This document shows, piece by piece, positions 1 through 8,889 of a DNA stretch of 64,000 nucleotides. The stretch lies in assembly GCF_000224415.1 (NCBI RefSeq), contig NZ_AFXQ01000015.1:1-64000 (forward strand). The letters are read 5' to 3'. A model generated the notes under the pieces. The model made no database searches. It was not told the DNA's origin and worked only from the letters and a program-made list of their open reading frames with translations. This DNA comes from Citricoccus sp. CH26A. Lineage in GTDB: Bacteria; Actinomycetota; Actinomycetes; Actinomycetales; Micrococcaceae. Numbering within the stretch: the first letter of the stretch is position 1; each line of letters starts with the position of its first letter. Position numbers and translations under genes: made by a program.

Positions 1-366
1 CCGAGGGAAGCGCGCGAGCAGCCCGAGCCGCAGCCGTCGGCCGCCCCGGCCCTGCAGTCCCCTGCACCGGCGCCCGCACAGGCGGCACCGGCCCAGGCCC
101 CCGCAGCCCAGGCCCCGGCGGCCCCGACCCGTCGCCGTCGTCGGGCCGCGTCCTCGGACGGGACCTCGGGTGAAATCCAGACCGTGGAGCTGACCGCGGC
201 CTCCAGCGGCGGCCACCGGTTCAGCGCCTCCGTCGGCGCCGCCGGAGCGGGCGCCGCTGCGGCCGGTGAGTCCGCGACGGAGGGCGCCGGCGGCGCGGCC
301 CGGGCCGCGGCGCCGTCGATCATCGGCGTCGGGGTCAAGGCCGAGGACATCGCCCGCCCGGAGTAG
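1..366 (+). CDS. rne: Ribonuclease E/G, C-terminal tail (5' end outside window)
   Basis: Frame 1 is open from the first base to TAG at 364-366. The visible 121 residues are low-complexity, rich in Ala, Pro and Gln, with an Arg cluster (TRRRRRAASSDG) near residue 45. No catalytic domain is inside the window. The call rests on position: in actinobacteria the long RNase E/G gene usually lies directly upstream of rplU-rpmA-obgE, and its C-terminus is a disordered Ala/Pro/Arg region of this kind. RNase E/G is the endonuclease for mRNA decay and rRNA processing; the tail usually binds RNA or partners. The last residues (GVGVKAEDIARPE) resemble the tail end of Micrococcaceae homologues. Another Ala/Pro-rich protein cannot be excluded from this fragment alone. 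Confidence 0.65.
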   Translation, partial: PREAREQPEPQPSAAPALQSPAPAPAQAAPAQAPAAQAPAAPTRRRRRAASSDGTSGEIQTVELTAASSGGHRFSASVGAAGAGAAAAGESATEGAGGAARAAAPSIIGVGVKAEDIARPE

Positions 367-379
367 TCCGGGCCCGTCC

Positions 380-416
380 CGGCGCGCCGCGGTCCTCGAC
401 CGGCCGCGGCGCGCCG
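380..416 (+). terminator. Strong hairpin after rne/rng
   Basis: A 13-bp inverted repeat (core GGCGCGCCGCGG at 381-392 with its complement at 404-415, loop 393-403) follows the stop codon at once. There is no T-tract behind it, so it would be an I-shaped actinobacterial terminator or an mRNA 3' end stabiliser. Confidence 0.5.
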
Positions 417-652
417 TCTCACCGGCATTTGGCCCAGCGGGGGCCCGGCGGGTAGGATAGTCACTCGGTGCTGCGCCGCCGTCGTTTCTTCTCTGCCCCT
501 GGTGTTGGGCGTCGGAAGGCCCGCCGGTCCGCCTCAAGGTATCGCCCCCGCTGTCCGGGACCGTCCGCATTCGCCGGCCGGACACCGCTGGTTTGGGCAG
601 GCCCTGAGTGCAGCAGAACAGAATCGTCATCGTCGAGAGAAGTGAGTCCCAA

Positions 653-961
653 GTGGTGTACGCGATTGTCCGCGCTGGCGGCCGCCAGGAAAAGGTTTCC
701 GTCGGAGACCTCGTTACCCTTGACCGCGTCGCCGCTGAGGCCGGAAGCTCCCTGGAGCTGCCCGCCGTCATGCTGGTGGACGGGGACAAGGTGACCACCG
801 GTGCTGATGACCTGGCCAAGGTCAAGGTCACCGCCGAGGTCGTCGACCATTCCCGTGGCAAGAAGATTGTCATCCAGAAGTACAAGAACAAGACCGGCTA
901 CAAGAAGCGCCAGGGCCACCGGTCCGAGCTGACCACCGTCAAGGTCACCTCGATCGCCTGA
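653..961 (+). CDS. rplU: 50S ribosomal protein L21
   Basis: The 102-residue product ([19 protein letters not shown]...) matches bacterial L21, which binds 23S rRNA domain I next to L20. The C-terminus has the family's basic stretch with [15 protein letters not shown]. Start chosen at the first of two consecutive GTG codons, because the family begins MVYAIV; the frame stays open upstream to 608 but that extension does not match L21. A purine-rich stretch (GAGAGAAG) lies about 10 bases upstream. It is followed 94 bases later by rpmA, the standard L21-L27 pair, and then obgE. Length is normal and nothing is odd. Confidence 0.95.
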   Translation: MVYAIVRAGGRQEKVSVGDLVTLDRVAAEAGSSLELPAVMLVDGDKVTTGADDLAKVKVTAEVVDHSRGKKIVIQKYKNKTGYKKRQGHRSELTTVKVTSIA

Positions 962-1055
962 TCCTGCGCCTCGCCGGCTAGCCCGGTCACGCACAACCAG
1001 ACCCCGCGGTTCCTGGCGAGAAGCCACCGGCCGCACCACACCGAAGGATTGAACA

Positions 1056-1316
1056 ATGGCACACAAGAAGGCCGGTAGTTCCTCGAAGAACGGCCGCGAC
1101 TCCAACCCGCAGTTCCTCGGCATCAAGCGCTTCGGCGGCCAGGCCGTCAACGCCGGTGAGATCCTGGTCCGCCAGCGCGGCACCAAGTTCCACCCGGGCG
1201 CCAACGTCGGCATCGGCAAGGACGACACCCTGTTCGCCCTGTCCGCCGGCGCCGTGGAGTTCGGCAACCGCCGCGGCCGCAAGGTCGTCAACATCGTTCC
1301 TGCCGCCGCTGAGTGA
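1056..1316 (+). CDS. rpmA: 50S ribosomal protein L27
   Basis: An 86-residue protein beginning [19 protein letters not shown], the canonical N-terminus of L27, whose flexible tail reaches the peptidyl-transferase centre. The conserved [21 protein letters not shown] segment is present in parts. The ATG is preceded by AAGGA at about 10 bases. No Firmicutes-type cleavable N-terminal extension is present, as expected for actinobacteria. It sits between rplU and obgE, probably co-transcribed with them. Confidence 0.96.
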   Translation: MAHKKAGSSSKNGRDSNPQFLGIKRFGGQAVNAGEILVRQRGTKFHPGANVGIGKDDTLFALSAGAVEFGNRRGRKVVNIVPAAAE

Positions 1317-1511
1317 TCACTCGCGTGACGGCACCGGGGGCATGAGCTCCCGGACCTGAACATCGCCCCGGCGGGGCGGGCCAGACTGGTCCGCCTCCGC
1401 CGGAGTCGTTAACAGGCACCGGTCACGGCGTGCCCCTGCGGGAGTACGTCAGACTGGAGACCAGCAACACCAACATCGCCCCGGCAGAGCGGGTGCGGCA
1501 GAGAGGCGGCC

Positions 1512-3101
1512 ATGGCGGCATTCGTGGACCGGGTGGTCCTGCACGTATCCGGCGGACACGGAGGCCACGGCGTGGCCTCCGTGAAGCGGGAGAAGTTCAA
1601 GCCCCTGGGCGGACCCGACGGCGGCAACGGCGGCGACGGCGGCGACGTCACCCTGGTGGTGGACTCGCAGACCACCACGTTGCTGTCCTACCACCACGCC
1701 CCCCACCGGCACGCCGGCAACGGCGGGCCCGGCAAGGGAGACTTCCGGCACGGGGCCCACGGGGAGTCCCTCACGCTCTCCGTCCCGGACGGCACCGTCG
1801 TCAAGGACATCCAGGGCAACATCCTCGCCGACCTCGTGGGCCACGGCGCCTCCTACGTGGTGGCCCACGGTGGCCAGGGCGGCCTGGGCAACGCGGCGCT
1901 GGCCTCGCAGAAGCGCAAGGCCCCCGGCTTCGCCCTGCTCGGGACCCCCGGTGACGAACTGGACATCGTCCTGGAGCTCAAGTCCGTGGCGGACATCGCC
2001 CTGGTGGGTTTCCCCTCGGCCGGCAAGTCCTCGCTGATCGCCGCCCTGTCCGCGGCTCGGCCCAAGATCGCCGACTACCCGTTCACCACCCTCGTGCCGA
2101 ACCTGGGCGTGGTGCAGGCCGGCGACGTCCGATTCACCGTGGCCGACGTCCCGGGCCTGATCCCGGGCGCCTCCGAGGGCAAGGGCCTGGGCCTGGAGTT
2201 CCTGCGCCACGTGGAGCGCTGCGCCGCCCTGGTGCACGTGCTGGACTGCGCCTCGCTGGAGTCCGACCGGGACCCGATGGCCGACTTCGAGGCGATCGAG
2301 GCCGAGCTGGCGGCCTACGCCGTGGAGCCGACCTTCGCCCAGGCCGGGGAGGGCGTCGTCCCGCTGAACGAGCGGCCGCGCATCGTGGCCCTGAACAAGA
2401 CGGACCTGCCGGACGGCCAGGCGATGGCCGAGATGGTGCGTGAGTCCCTCGAGGCCCGCGGACTGCGCGTCTTCGAGGTCTCCGCGGTCTCGCACAAGGG
2501 CCTGGACCCGCTGAAGTTCGCCATGGCCGGGCTCGTCCAGGAGGCCCGGGACCGGATGCCGGAGCCCGTGGAGACCGCCGAGCCCGTGGTCGTCCGGCCG
2601 CGGTCCGTGCGTGCCAAGGAGTTCGAGATCACGCGCGAGGAGCGCAACCTCGAGCCGCTGTTCCGCGTGCGCGGCACCAAGCCGGAGCGCTGGATCGCCC
2701 AGACCGACTTCACCAACGACGAGGCCGTGGGCTACCTGGCCGACCGGCTCAATCGCCTGGGCGTGGAGGACGAGCTCTTCAAGCAGGGCGCCAAGCCTGG
2801 TGACGCCGTGGTGATCGGCAGTGACGACAACGGCGTGGTCTTCGACTGGGAGCCCACCATGGCCGCCGGTGCCGAGTTGCTGGCCGGCCCGCGCGGGGCC
2901 GACCTGCGCATGGAGGAGCGGTCCCGCCCCACCCGCGAGCAGAAGCGCCAGGAGCTCGAGGACCGCAAGGCGGCCCGGGCCCGCACCCAGGCCGAGCTGG
3001 AGGCCGAGCGCCGGTCGGGCATCTGGACGGAACGCTATGCGCGGGACACGGACGGCGAGAACGCCGGGACGGGGAGTGCCGAAGGGCCCGTCGATGGCTG
3101 A
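1512..3101 (+). CDS. obgE: Obg-family GTPase CgtA/ObgE
   Basis: A 529-residue GTPase involved in late 50S assembly and stringent/stress control. The glycine-rich Obg fold occupies about residues 1-158 ([26 protein letters not shown]). The G domain follows with P-loop [10 protein letters not shown] near residue 160, the switch segment DYPFTT, G3 [20 protein letters not shown] and NKTD. A C-terminal OCT domain (about 345-425) and a charged actinobacterial tail follow. ATG 1512 has the purine-rich stretch AGAGAGGCGGCC upstream. The stop overlaps the first bases of proB (ATG at 3094), so translation of proB is probably coupled. Length fits actinobacterial Obg. Confidence 0.96.
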   Translation: MAAFVDRVVLHVSGGHGGHGVASVKREKFKPLGGPDGGNGGDGGDVTLVVDSQTTTLLSYHHAPHRHAGNGGPGKGDFRHGAHGESLTLSVPDGTVVKDIQGNILADLVGHGASYVVAHGGQGGLGNAALASQKRKAPGFALLGTPGDELDIVLELKSVADIALVGFPSAGKSSLIAALSAARPKIADYPFTTLVPNLGVVQAGDVRFTVADVPGLIPGASEGKGLGLEFLRHVERCAALVHVLDCASLESDRDPMADFEAIEAELAAYAVEPTFAQAGEGVVPLNERPRIVALNKTDLPDGQAMAEMVRESLEARGLRVFEVSAVSHKGLDPLKFAMAGLVQEARDRMPEPVETAEPVVVRPRSVRAKEFEITREERNLEPLFRVRGTKPERWIAQTDFTNDEAVGYLADRLNRLGVEDELFKQGAKPGDAVVIGSDDNGVVFDWEPTMAAGAELLAGPRGADLRMEERSRPTREQKRQELEDRKAARARTQAELEAERRSGIWTERYARDTDGENAGTGSAEGPVDG

Positions 3102-4254
3102 GCAGGTCATGAACCCCGTCACCGGACGGGACACCCTGCACCGCGCCCGCCGCCTGGTCATCAAGATCGGCTCGTCCTCGCTGACCACGCCCACCGGGGT
3201 CGACCACGCGGCCATCAACTCCCTCGTGGACACCATCGCGGCCGTGCGCTCACGCGGCACCGAGGTCGCCCTGGTGTCCTCGGGCACCATCGCGGCGGGC
3301 ATCCACCCGTTGGGCCTGGGCAAGCGACCGCGGGACCTGGCCACCCAGCAGGCCGCGGCCGCCGTGGGGCAGGGCAAGCTGCTGGCGCACTACGCCGCGT
3401 CCTTCGCCCGGCACCAGACCGAGGTGGCCCAGGTGCTGCTGACCGCCGAGGACCTGATCCGCCGCACCCAGTACACGAACGCGTTCCGGGCGCTGAACCG
3501 GCTGCTGGCCCTCGCGGTGGTGCCGATCATCAACGAGAACGACACGGTGACCACCGCGGAGATCCGGTTCGGGGACAACGACCGGCTCTCCGCCCTGGTG
3601 GCCAACCTGCTGCGCGCCGACGCGCTGCTGCTGCTCACCGACGTCGACGCCCTGTACACCGGCCCGCCCTCACGGCCCGGATCCCAGCGCATCCCCTCCG
3701 TCGCCTCACGGGCCGACCTGGAGGACGTGGCGATCGGCCGGACCGGCCCGGCCGGCGTCGGGACCGGGGGCATGGTCACCAAGGTGGAGGCCGCCGGGAT
3801 CGCCACCGGTTCGGGCATCCACGCCCTCGTCACCTCCGCGGCCAACGCCAATCGCGCGCTGGCGGGGGAGGACGTGGGCACCTGGTTCCAGGCCTCCGGC
3901 AGGCGCCGGACGGCGCGGAGCACCTGGCTCGGGCTGCTCGCCGAGGTGCACGGCCGGGTGGTGCTCGACGACGGTGCCGTCACCGCCGTGGTGCGGAACA
4001 AGAGGTCCCTGCTGCCGGCCGGGATCACCGGGGTGGAGGGCCGCTTCGACGCCGGTGACCCGATCGAGCTGGCCGATGCCCGGGGCACCGTGGTGGCCCG
4101 CGGACTGGTGAACTACTCCTCCTCGGAGTTGCCCCCCATGCTGGGGCGCACCACCGCCGACCTGCGCGAGGAACTCGGCCCGGAGTACCAGCGCCCCGTG
4201 GTGCACACGGACGATTGTGTCCGGCTCTCGGCCCGGGCCCAGCGCCGCCGGTAG
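3094..4254 (+). CDS. proB: Glutamate 5-kinase
   Basis: A 386-residue enzyme for the first step of proline synthesis (glutamate + ATP to glutamyl-5-phosphate). The N-terminal amino-acid kinase domain has [14 protein letters not shown] near residue 20, VSSGTIAAG, and NENDTVTT for substrate binding. A C-terminal PUA domain (about 290-375) includes [16 protein letters not shown]. The start ATG 3094 overlaps the obgE stop; an ATG at 3109 is an alternative that would lose five residues. proA follows 10 bases downstream, so both proline genes sit in one transcription unit behind obgE. Confidence 0.95.
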   Translation: MAEQVMNPVTGRDTLHRARRLVIKIGSSSLTTPTGVDHAAINSLVDTIAAVRSRGTEVALVSSGTIAAGIHPLGLGKRPRDLATQQAAAAVGQGKLLAHYAASFARHQTEVAQVLLTAEDLIRRTQYTNAFRALNRLLALAVVPIINENDTVTTAEIRFGDNDRLSALVANLLRADALLLLTDVDALYTGPPSRPGSQRIPSVASRADLEDVAIGRTGPAGVGTGGMVTKVEAAGIATGSGIHALVTSAANANRALAGEDVGTWFQASGRRRTARSTWLGLLAEVHGRVVLDDGAVTAVVRNKRSLLPAGITGVEGRFDAGDPIELADARGTVVARGLVNYSSSELPPMLGRTTADLREELGPEYQRPVVHTDDCVRLSARAQRRR

Positions 4255-4264
4255 ACTCCGGGGC

Positions 4265-5623
4265 ATGCCCAACAGTGCCGCTGAGAACGCCGTGACCGCC
4301 GAGACCGTCGAGACCGCCCAGGACGCCCCGGTGTCCGGGAACGGTGGGACCGACGTGCCGGAGGAGGTCCGCGAGGCCATCCGGTCCGTCGGCGAGCGTG
4401 CCCGGCGGGCCCGCCACGAACTGGCCACCGCGGGCCGGGCCCGCAAGGACGAGACGCTGCGGGCGATGGCCGCGAAGCTGCGGCTGAACACCCGGCACCT
4501 GATCGCGGAGAACAAGAAGGACGTGGCGGCCGGCCGCGAGTCCGGGACGTCCGAGGCGATGCTGGACCGGTTGTCCCTGGACGAGGCGCGCATCGAGGCC
4601 CTGGCCGTGGCCCTGGAGGAGCTGGCGGCCCTGCCGGATCCGGTCGGTGACGTGGTGCGCGGCCGCAACCTGCCGAACGGGCTGCGGATGACCCAGGTCC
4701 GGGTCCCGCTCGGCACCGTGGGCGCCATCTACGAGGCCCGCCCCAACGTGACCGTGGACATCGCCGGGCTGGCCCTGAAGTCCGGCAACGCCGTCATCCT
4801 CCGCGGCGGTTCGGCCGCCAGGAACACCAATGCCGCGCTGATCTCGATCCTGCGCGAGGTGGCCGGGGACCAGGGCTTCGAGGCGGACATCATCCAGGGC
4901 ATCGACCAGTACGGACGCGCCGGTGCCACCGCACTGATGTCCGAGCGGGGCTCGGTGGACGTGCTCATCCCGCGCGGCGGCCACGACCTGATCCAGTCCG
5001 TGGTGCGCACGGCCAGGGTCCCCGTCATCGAGACCGGCGAGGGCAATGTCCACCTGTTCATCGACGCCTCCGCGCCCGTCAAGATGGCCGTGGACATCGC
5101 CCTGAACGCCAAGACGCAGAGGGTCTCGGTGTGCAACGCCGCCGAGACCCTGCTCATCCACGCCCAGGCGGAGGAGGCCGGCCGCGAGGTGTTGCGGGCC
5201 CTGTCCCGCACCGGCGTGTTCCTGCACGTGGACGAGGGCGCCCGCGCCTGGCTGCCGGACGGCGCCCAGGCCGAGACCGCTCGGGACGAGGACTGGGGAC
5301 GGGAGTACCTGGCCCTGGAGATGGCCGTGAAGACGGTGGGATCCCTGGACGAGGCGATCGAGCACATCCAGCGCTGGTCCACCGGCCACACCGAGGCCAT
5401 CGTCACCAACGACCTGGCCAACGCGGACCGCTTCGTCACCGAGATCGACTCCGCCGCGGTGATCGTCAACGCCTCCACCCGTTTCACCGATGGCGGTCAG
5501 CTGGGCCTGGGCGCCGAGGTGGGCATCTCCACGCAGAAGATGCACGCCCGCGGACCCATGGGCCTCGAGGAGCTCACCACCACCAAGTGGGTGCTTCGCG
5601 GGGAGGGCCAGGTCCGGATCTGA
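4265..5623 (+). CDS. proA: Gamma-glutamyl phosphate reductase
   Basis: A 452-residue NADPH-dependent reductase of the aldehyde-dehydrogenase superfamily that makes glutamate-5-semialdehyde from the ProB product. Clear marks are the family segment VPLGTVGAIYEARPNVTVD, the loop KSGNAVILRGGSAA, and the region around the catalytic Cys (KTQRVSVCNAAETLL). The C-terminus TRFTDGGQLGLGAEVGIST is typical. Start ATG 4265 leaves only 10 bases after proB. The first 35 residues are acidic and unconserved, as often seen in actinobacteria. Confidence 0.95.
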   Translation: MPNSAAENAVTAETVETAQDAPVSGNGGTDVPEEVREAIRSVGERARRARHELATAGRARKDETLRAMAAKLRLNTRHLIAENKKDVAAGRESGTSEAMLDRLSLDEARIEALAVALEELAALPDPVGDVVRGRNLPNGLRMTQVRVPLGTVGAIYEARPNVTVDIAGLALKSGNAVILRGGSAARNTNAALISILREVAGDQGFEADIIQGIDQYGRAGATALMSERGSVDVLIPRGGHDLIQSVVRTARVPVIETGEGNVHLFIDASAPVKMAVDIALNAKTQRVSVCNAAETLLIHAQAEEAGREVLRALSRTGVFLHVDEGARAWLPDGAQAETARDEDWGREYLALEMAVKTVGSLDEAIEHIQRWSTGHTEAIVTNDLANADRFVTEIDSAAVIVNASTRFTDGGQLGLGAEVGISTQKMHARGPMGLEELTTTKWVLRGEGQVRI

Positions 5624-5705
5624 ACGGGGGACGTACTAGGATGGGGCCCAGACATCACCGTGACCTGTGGCCGGATGACCGGCCCCTTCGAGGGAGATCC
5701 ACCAG

Positions 5706-5942
5706 ATGAACACCATCACCGCCCTGACCGTCCTGGCCGCCGAGGAGCACCTCGTGGTCAACCCGCTGTTCCTGCCGGCCTCGGTCATCGGCGTGGGTTC
5801 CTTCCTGCTCTTCCTGCTGATGCTGGCCGCCGTCATGGGCCTGCGCTCCGTCGGCCGCCGCCACGAGGTGCCGGGCGTGGACGACTACCACCAGGGCCGT
5901 GGCTACGACGAGCGCGAGCACAGCCACTGGGGAACCCACTGA
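5706..5942 (+). CDS. Small single-pass membrane protein, unknown function
   Basis: A 78-residue protein with one hydrophobic helix (about residues 23-45: [19 protein letters not shown]) followed by a hydrophilic, His/Tyr-rich cytoplasmic tail ([19 protein letters not shown]). ATG 5706 has GAGGGAGATCC just upstream, a good ribosome binding site. It lies between proA and nadD, a slot where Micrococcaceae often carry a short hypothetical membrane protein. No catalytic motif is visible. The call as a real gene rests on the ribosome binding site, the clear membrane segment and the tight gene spacing. Confidence 0.75.
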   Translation: MNTITALTVLAAEEHLVVNPLFLPASVIGVGSFLLFLLMLAAVMGLRSVGRRHEVPGVDDYHQGRGYDEREHSHWGTH

Positions 5943-5967
5943 TCCTCCGTCGAACTCCCGCCGCGTA

Positions 5968-6708
5968 GTGACCGACTCACTCCAGAAGCCCACCCAGACC
6001 ATCTGTGACGTGGCCGAGCCCGAGCAGGCCTCGGCGACCCGTCAGCAGGATGGTGGTCGGCGCCGGTTCCGCCTCGGCGTCATGGGTGGCACCTTCGACC
6101 CGATCCACCACGGACACCTCGTGGCCGCCTCCGAGGTGGCCGCCGAGCTGGACCTGGACGAGGTCGTCTTCGTGCCCACCGGCAAGCCATGGCAGAAGGA
6201 CGGCAACAAGGTGTCCCCGGCCGAGCACCGGTACCTGATGACGGTCATCGCCACCGCCTCCAACCCGCGCTTCACGGTGTCCCGGGTGGACATCGACCGT
6301 CCCGGACCGACCTTCACCGCGGACACCCTGCGTGACCTGCGCATCCTGCGGCCCGAGGCGGAGCTGTTCTTCATCACCGGGGCGGACGCCCTGGAACAGA
6401 TCATGACCTGGAAGGACGTGGACACCCTCTGGGACATGGCCCAGTTCGTCGGTGTCACCCGTCCGGGGCACGACCTCGTGGAGGTCGGCCCGGAGACGGG
6501 CGTGATGCTCATGGAGGTCCCGGCGATGGCCATCTCCTCGACCGATTGCCGCGCCCGGGTCCAGGCCCACAAGCCGGTCTGGTACCTCGTGCCGGACGGC
6601 GTGGTCCAGTACATTGCCAAGCACCTCCTGTACCTGCCCGACGCGCACGGCCCGGGCGGCGGCCTGGGCGGGCGCCGCAGCCAGGACGCCCCGGAGGTCC
6701 GGGCGTGA
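5968..6708 (+). CDS. nadD: Nicotinate-nucleotide adenylyltransferase
   Basis: NadD condenses nicotinate mononucleotide with ATP to form deamido-NAD. The nucleotidyltransferase core is obvious: [20 protein letters not shown] with the HxGH-type motif, [11 protein letters not shown], the C-terminal [10 protein letters not shown] signature (usually ISST.IR) and PDGVVQYI. The core starts near base 6075. The exact start is unsure: GTG 5968 gives 246 residues with a 35-residue unconserved leader and no good ribosome binding site, while the frame is open back to 5899. The next gene begins at a GTGA overlap with its stop. Confidence 0.93.
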   Translation: MTDSLQKPTQTICDVAEPEQASATRQQDGGRRRFRLGVMGGTFDPIHHGHLVAASEVAAELDLDEVVFVPTGKPWQKDGNKVSPAEHRYLMTVIATASNPRFTVSRVDIDRPGPTFTADTLRDLRILRPEAELFFITGADALEQIMTWKDVDTLWDMAQFVGVTRPGHDLVEVGPETGVMLMEVPAMAISSTDCRARVQAHKPVWYLVPDGVVQYIAKHLLYLPDAHGPGGGLGGRRSQDAPEVRA

Positions 6709-7532
6709 GTGCTGTTGATCCCACCCGCCGTCCCGAACGCCAGCACCGCCGGGTGGACACTGAGGCCGGGGCGCCGGCGGGGGAGACCTCCGAGGCGATC
6801 CTCGACCTGCCCGCCTCCGGGGTCGACCCGGCCGACGTCGGCCCGCTGACCGGCACGTTCCCCGGCGTGCTCCCCGGCGTGGCCGAACTGCCCCTGCTCA
6901 AGGACGGGCGGGTCGTGTCCCGCCCCGGCCAGGCCCCCGCCGCCCTGGCCCGCGTCTTCGAGTCCGATGCCCCCACCGGGTACACCGTCGCCAGCGACGG
7001 GGTGCCGGTGGGCCCCGACGGGCAACCGCTCACCCGTCGGCAGTTGCGCGAGATGCGCCGGCGTCAGGAGTCCGGCGCCGGCCCCGAGTCCTCGCCCGCC
7101 ACGGCCCGACGCGCGGAGGCACCGGCAGGTGCCCCGGCCGGACTCGCGGGACAGGGCGAAGAACCCGTCACCCGGGAGTCCCTGGCCCTCGAGGCCGCGG
7201 CCCTGGCCGAACGCCTCGCCGCCGCCGGTGATGACCCCGCGAACGTGGACCCGCAATTGCTGCGGGAGCAGGAGGTGCTGGCGGAGAAGGCCCGTCTCCT
7301 CAACCAGACCGGCATGCTGGCCACTGTTCCCCCCGCTGCGCCCGTCGGGGCGTCCGGTGCCGAGCCCGCCGCCGCGTCCGTGCGCCATGAACCGATCCAG
7401 GCGCAGTCCGCCCACGGGCTGGACTCCCTGCCGGCCTCGGCGTGGGGTTCCCGGGAGCGCACCCTGGTGATCGTGGCCGCGGTCGTCTTCGCCATCCTGG
7501 TCATCGCGCTGATCATCGCCCTGGCCCTGTGA
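6705..7532 (+). CDS. Tail-anchored hypothetical protein
   Basis: A 275-residue Ala/Pro-rich hydrophilic protein with one C-terminal hydrophobic helix (last 22 residues, [20 protein letters not shown]), so probably a cytoplasmic protein anchored at its tail. It contains a short ordered-looking segment ([32 protein letters not shown]) and a charged helix ([19 protein letters not shown], then [13 protein letters not shown]). GTG 6705 overlaps the nadD stop by four bases, so it is translationally coupled. Its slot between nadD and rsfS is typical of Arthrobacter relatives, but no function is known to me. Confidence 0.75.
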   Translation: MSAVDPTRRPERQHRRVDTEAGAPAGETSEAILDLPASGVDPADVGPLTGTFPGVLPGVAELPLLKDGRVVSRPGQAPAALARVFESDAPTGYTVASDGVPVGPDGQPLTRRQLREMRRRQESGAGPESSPATARRAEAPAGAPAGLAGQGEEPVTRESLALEAAALAERLAAAGDDPANVDPQLLREQEVLAEKARLLNQTGMLATVPPAAPVGASGAEPAAASVRHEPIQAQSAHGLDSLPASAWGSRERTLVIVAAVVFAILVIALIIALAL

Positions 7533-7567
7533 CCACCGTCGTACCACCCACCCTCCAGGAGTTGCCC

Positions 7568-8025
7568 GTGACCGTCCCCCCACCACCCTGACCGCGCTGA
7601 AGCTGGCCGGCCAGGCCGCAGCAGACAAGCAGGCCACCGACATCGTGGCCGTCGACGTGGCCGAGCGGATGGGGCTGACCGACGCGTTCCTCATCGCCTC
7701 GGCCTCGTCGGAGCGGCAGGTCGTCGCCGTCGTGGACGAGGTCGAGGAAGTGCTCAGCCGGCAGCTGAAGCTCGACGTGATCCGCCGTGAGGGCAAGGCC
7801 GGCGGCCGCTGGGTGCTGCTGGACTACGGGCACTTCGTGGTGCACGTCCAGCACGAGGAGGAGCGGGTGTTCTACGCCCTCGACCGCCTCTGGAAGGACG
7901 CCCCGCTGATCGACCTCGGCCTCACGGACGGGGTGGGAGCCGGTGAACCCGGTTCGACCATCACCCCGGACGACACCCCGCGGGACTGGACACCCGGCGC
8001 GCCGGGTGAGGCCCAGGCGCAGTAG
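7568..8025 (+). CDS. rsfS: Ribosomal silencing factor RsfS, N-terminus shifted at a C6 run
   Basis: RsfS binds L14 and blocks subunit joining when nutrients are low. The body matches the family: KQATDIVAVDVAERMGLTDAF, IASASSERQVVAVVDEVEE, and GGRWVLLDYGHFVVHVQHEEER. The problem is the start. AGGAG at 7557-7561 sits six bases before GTG 7568, an ideal start, but from there the frame reads only MTVPPPP and stops. One extra base in the C6 run at 7576-7581 would give MTVPPTTLTALKLAGQAAADK and join the conserved frame. That conserved frame has no ATG, GTG or TTG before GTG 7645, which would delete the conserved first helix. Either a base-call error or a real frameshift. Confidence 0.88.
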
Positions 8026-8118
8026 GCCACGCCAGCGGCCGAGACCCCACCGGGGCGCGTTCCCGCCCCGGTGGCGGCACGGGTGATCGCCGGCCGACTG
8101 CCCGTGTCGGACCTCGAT

Positions 8119-8148
8119 TTGCGAACCGATCGAAGAGCTGTGTATATT
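8119..8148 (+). promoter_or_regulatory. Promoter of tRNA-Ala
   Basis: TTGCGA (8119-8124), 18-base spacer, TATATT (8143-8148), in a stretch that is AT-rich for this genome. It lies about 55 bases before the mature 5' end of the tRNA. Confidence 0.65.
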
Positions 8149-8202
8149 TATCGAGTTGCTTCGGACGGAACGAAAACGAAACGGCCGGGGAAACACCCTT
8201 CT

Positions 8203-8278
8203 GGGGGTATGGCGCAGTTGGTAGCGCGTCTCCATGGCATGGAGAAGGTCAGGGGTTCGAATCCCCTTACCTCCACCA
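8203..8278 (+). tRNA. tRNA-Ala (anticodon GGC)
   Basis: A 76-base cloverleaf with encoded CCA. The acceptor stem is GGGGGTA paired with TACCTCC (one G-T pair). The D-arm is GCGC/GCGC, the anticodon stem TCTCC/GGAGA, and the loop ATGGCAT has GGC at positions 34-36. The T-arm is AGGGG-TTCGAAT-CCCCT. Discriminator A73 followed by CCA. Confidence 0.97.
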
Positions 8279-8282
8279 GAAG

Positions 8283-8316
8283 AAAGGCCCTTCCTCACCT
8301 GAGGAAGGGCCTTTTT
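8283..8316 (+). terminator. Rho-independent terminator of tRNA-Ala
   Basis: AAAGGCCCTTCCT pairs with AGGAAGGGCCTTT around a six-base loop and runs into TTTTT. It begins four bases after the tRNA CCA end. This is the clearest classical terminator in the window. Confidence 0.9.
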
Positions 8317-8457
8317 GCTGTCCCACGTCACTGCGGCCGGCGGTGCCGCCACGCCCGGACGTCCGGGTCCCGGGACGCGCGTCCTGGAACCCGGGGTTAC
8401 CGTGGAGGCCACGAGCACGGCACGGGAGCCGAGCCCTAGATGAAGGAGTGTCGGACC

Positions 8458-8829
8458 ATGGGACTGCTGCCCAAGTCCATGAGCAAGGCCGCCGGAGACC
8501 GGGACGACGTGCTGAGGACGATCGCCGGCATGGACGCCCGGGACCGCGCGGTGGCGGAGAGGATCCACGCGATCGTGACCGAGGTCGCGCCGGACCTGAC
8601 CCCGCGACTGATGTACGGCCAGCCCGGCTACTACCGTGATGGCACGGTGGTCTGCTTCTTCCGCAGCGGTGCGGCGGACAAGGCGCGCTATTCGACCCTG
8701 GGTTTCGACGAGGGGGCACGGTTCGAGGACGAGGACAGCGGGTTCTGGCCGACGTCGTTCGCACTGACACGGCTCACCCCTCAGGCCGAGGACGAGATCC
8801 GCGCGCTGGTGCGCCGGGCTGCCGGCTGA
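8458..8829 (+). CDS. DUF1801/YdhG-type iron-chaperone-fold protein
   Basis: A 123-residue cytoplasmic protein. The segment ERIHAIVTEVAPDLTPRLMYGQPGY, followed by DGTVVCFF and the C-terminal LVRRAAG, fits the DUF1801 fold (YdhG/frataxin-like domain), whose members are mostly uncharacterised. ATG 8458 is chosen because AAGGAG sits nine bases upstream; an in-frame ATG at 8440 would add MKECRT but has no ribosome binding site. It stands alone between tRNA-Ala and the glutaminase gene, on the same strand as both. No regulatory site seen. Confidence 0.7.
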   Translation: MGLLPKSMSKAAGDRDDVLRTIAGMDARDRAVAERIHAIVTEVAPDLTPRLMYGQPGYYRDGTVVCFFRSGAADKARYSTLGFDEGARFEDEDSGFWPTSFALTRLTPQAEDEIRALVRRAAG

Positions 8830-8889
8830 CCCGCCGGCCGGGCGCGATACCACCGGTGCCCGCCGGAAACCAGCGGCTACGGTGGGGCC

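Noticed and set aside
1449-3377. A 642-residue antisense frame across obgE/proB
   Set aside because: Shadow of two well-recognised genes; no motif of its own.
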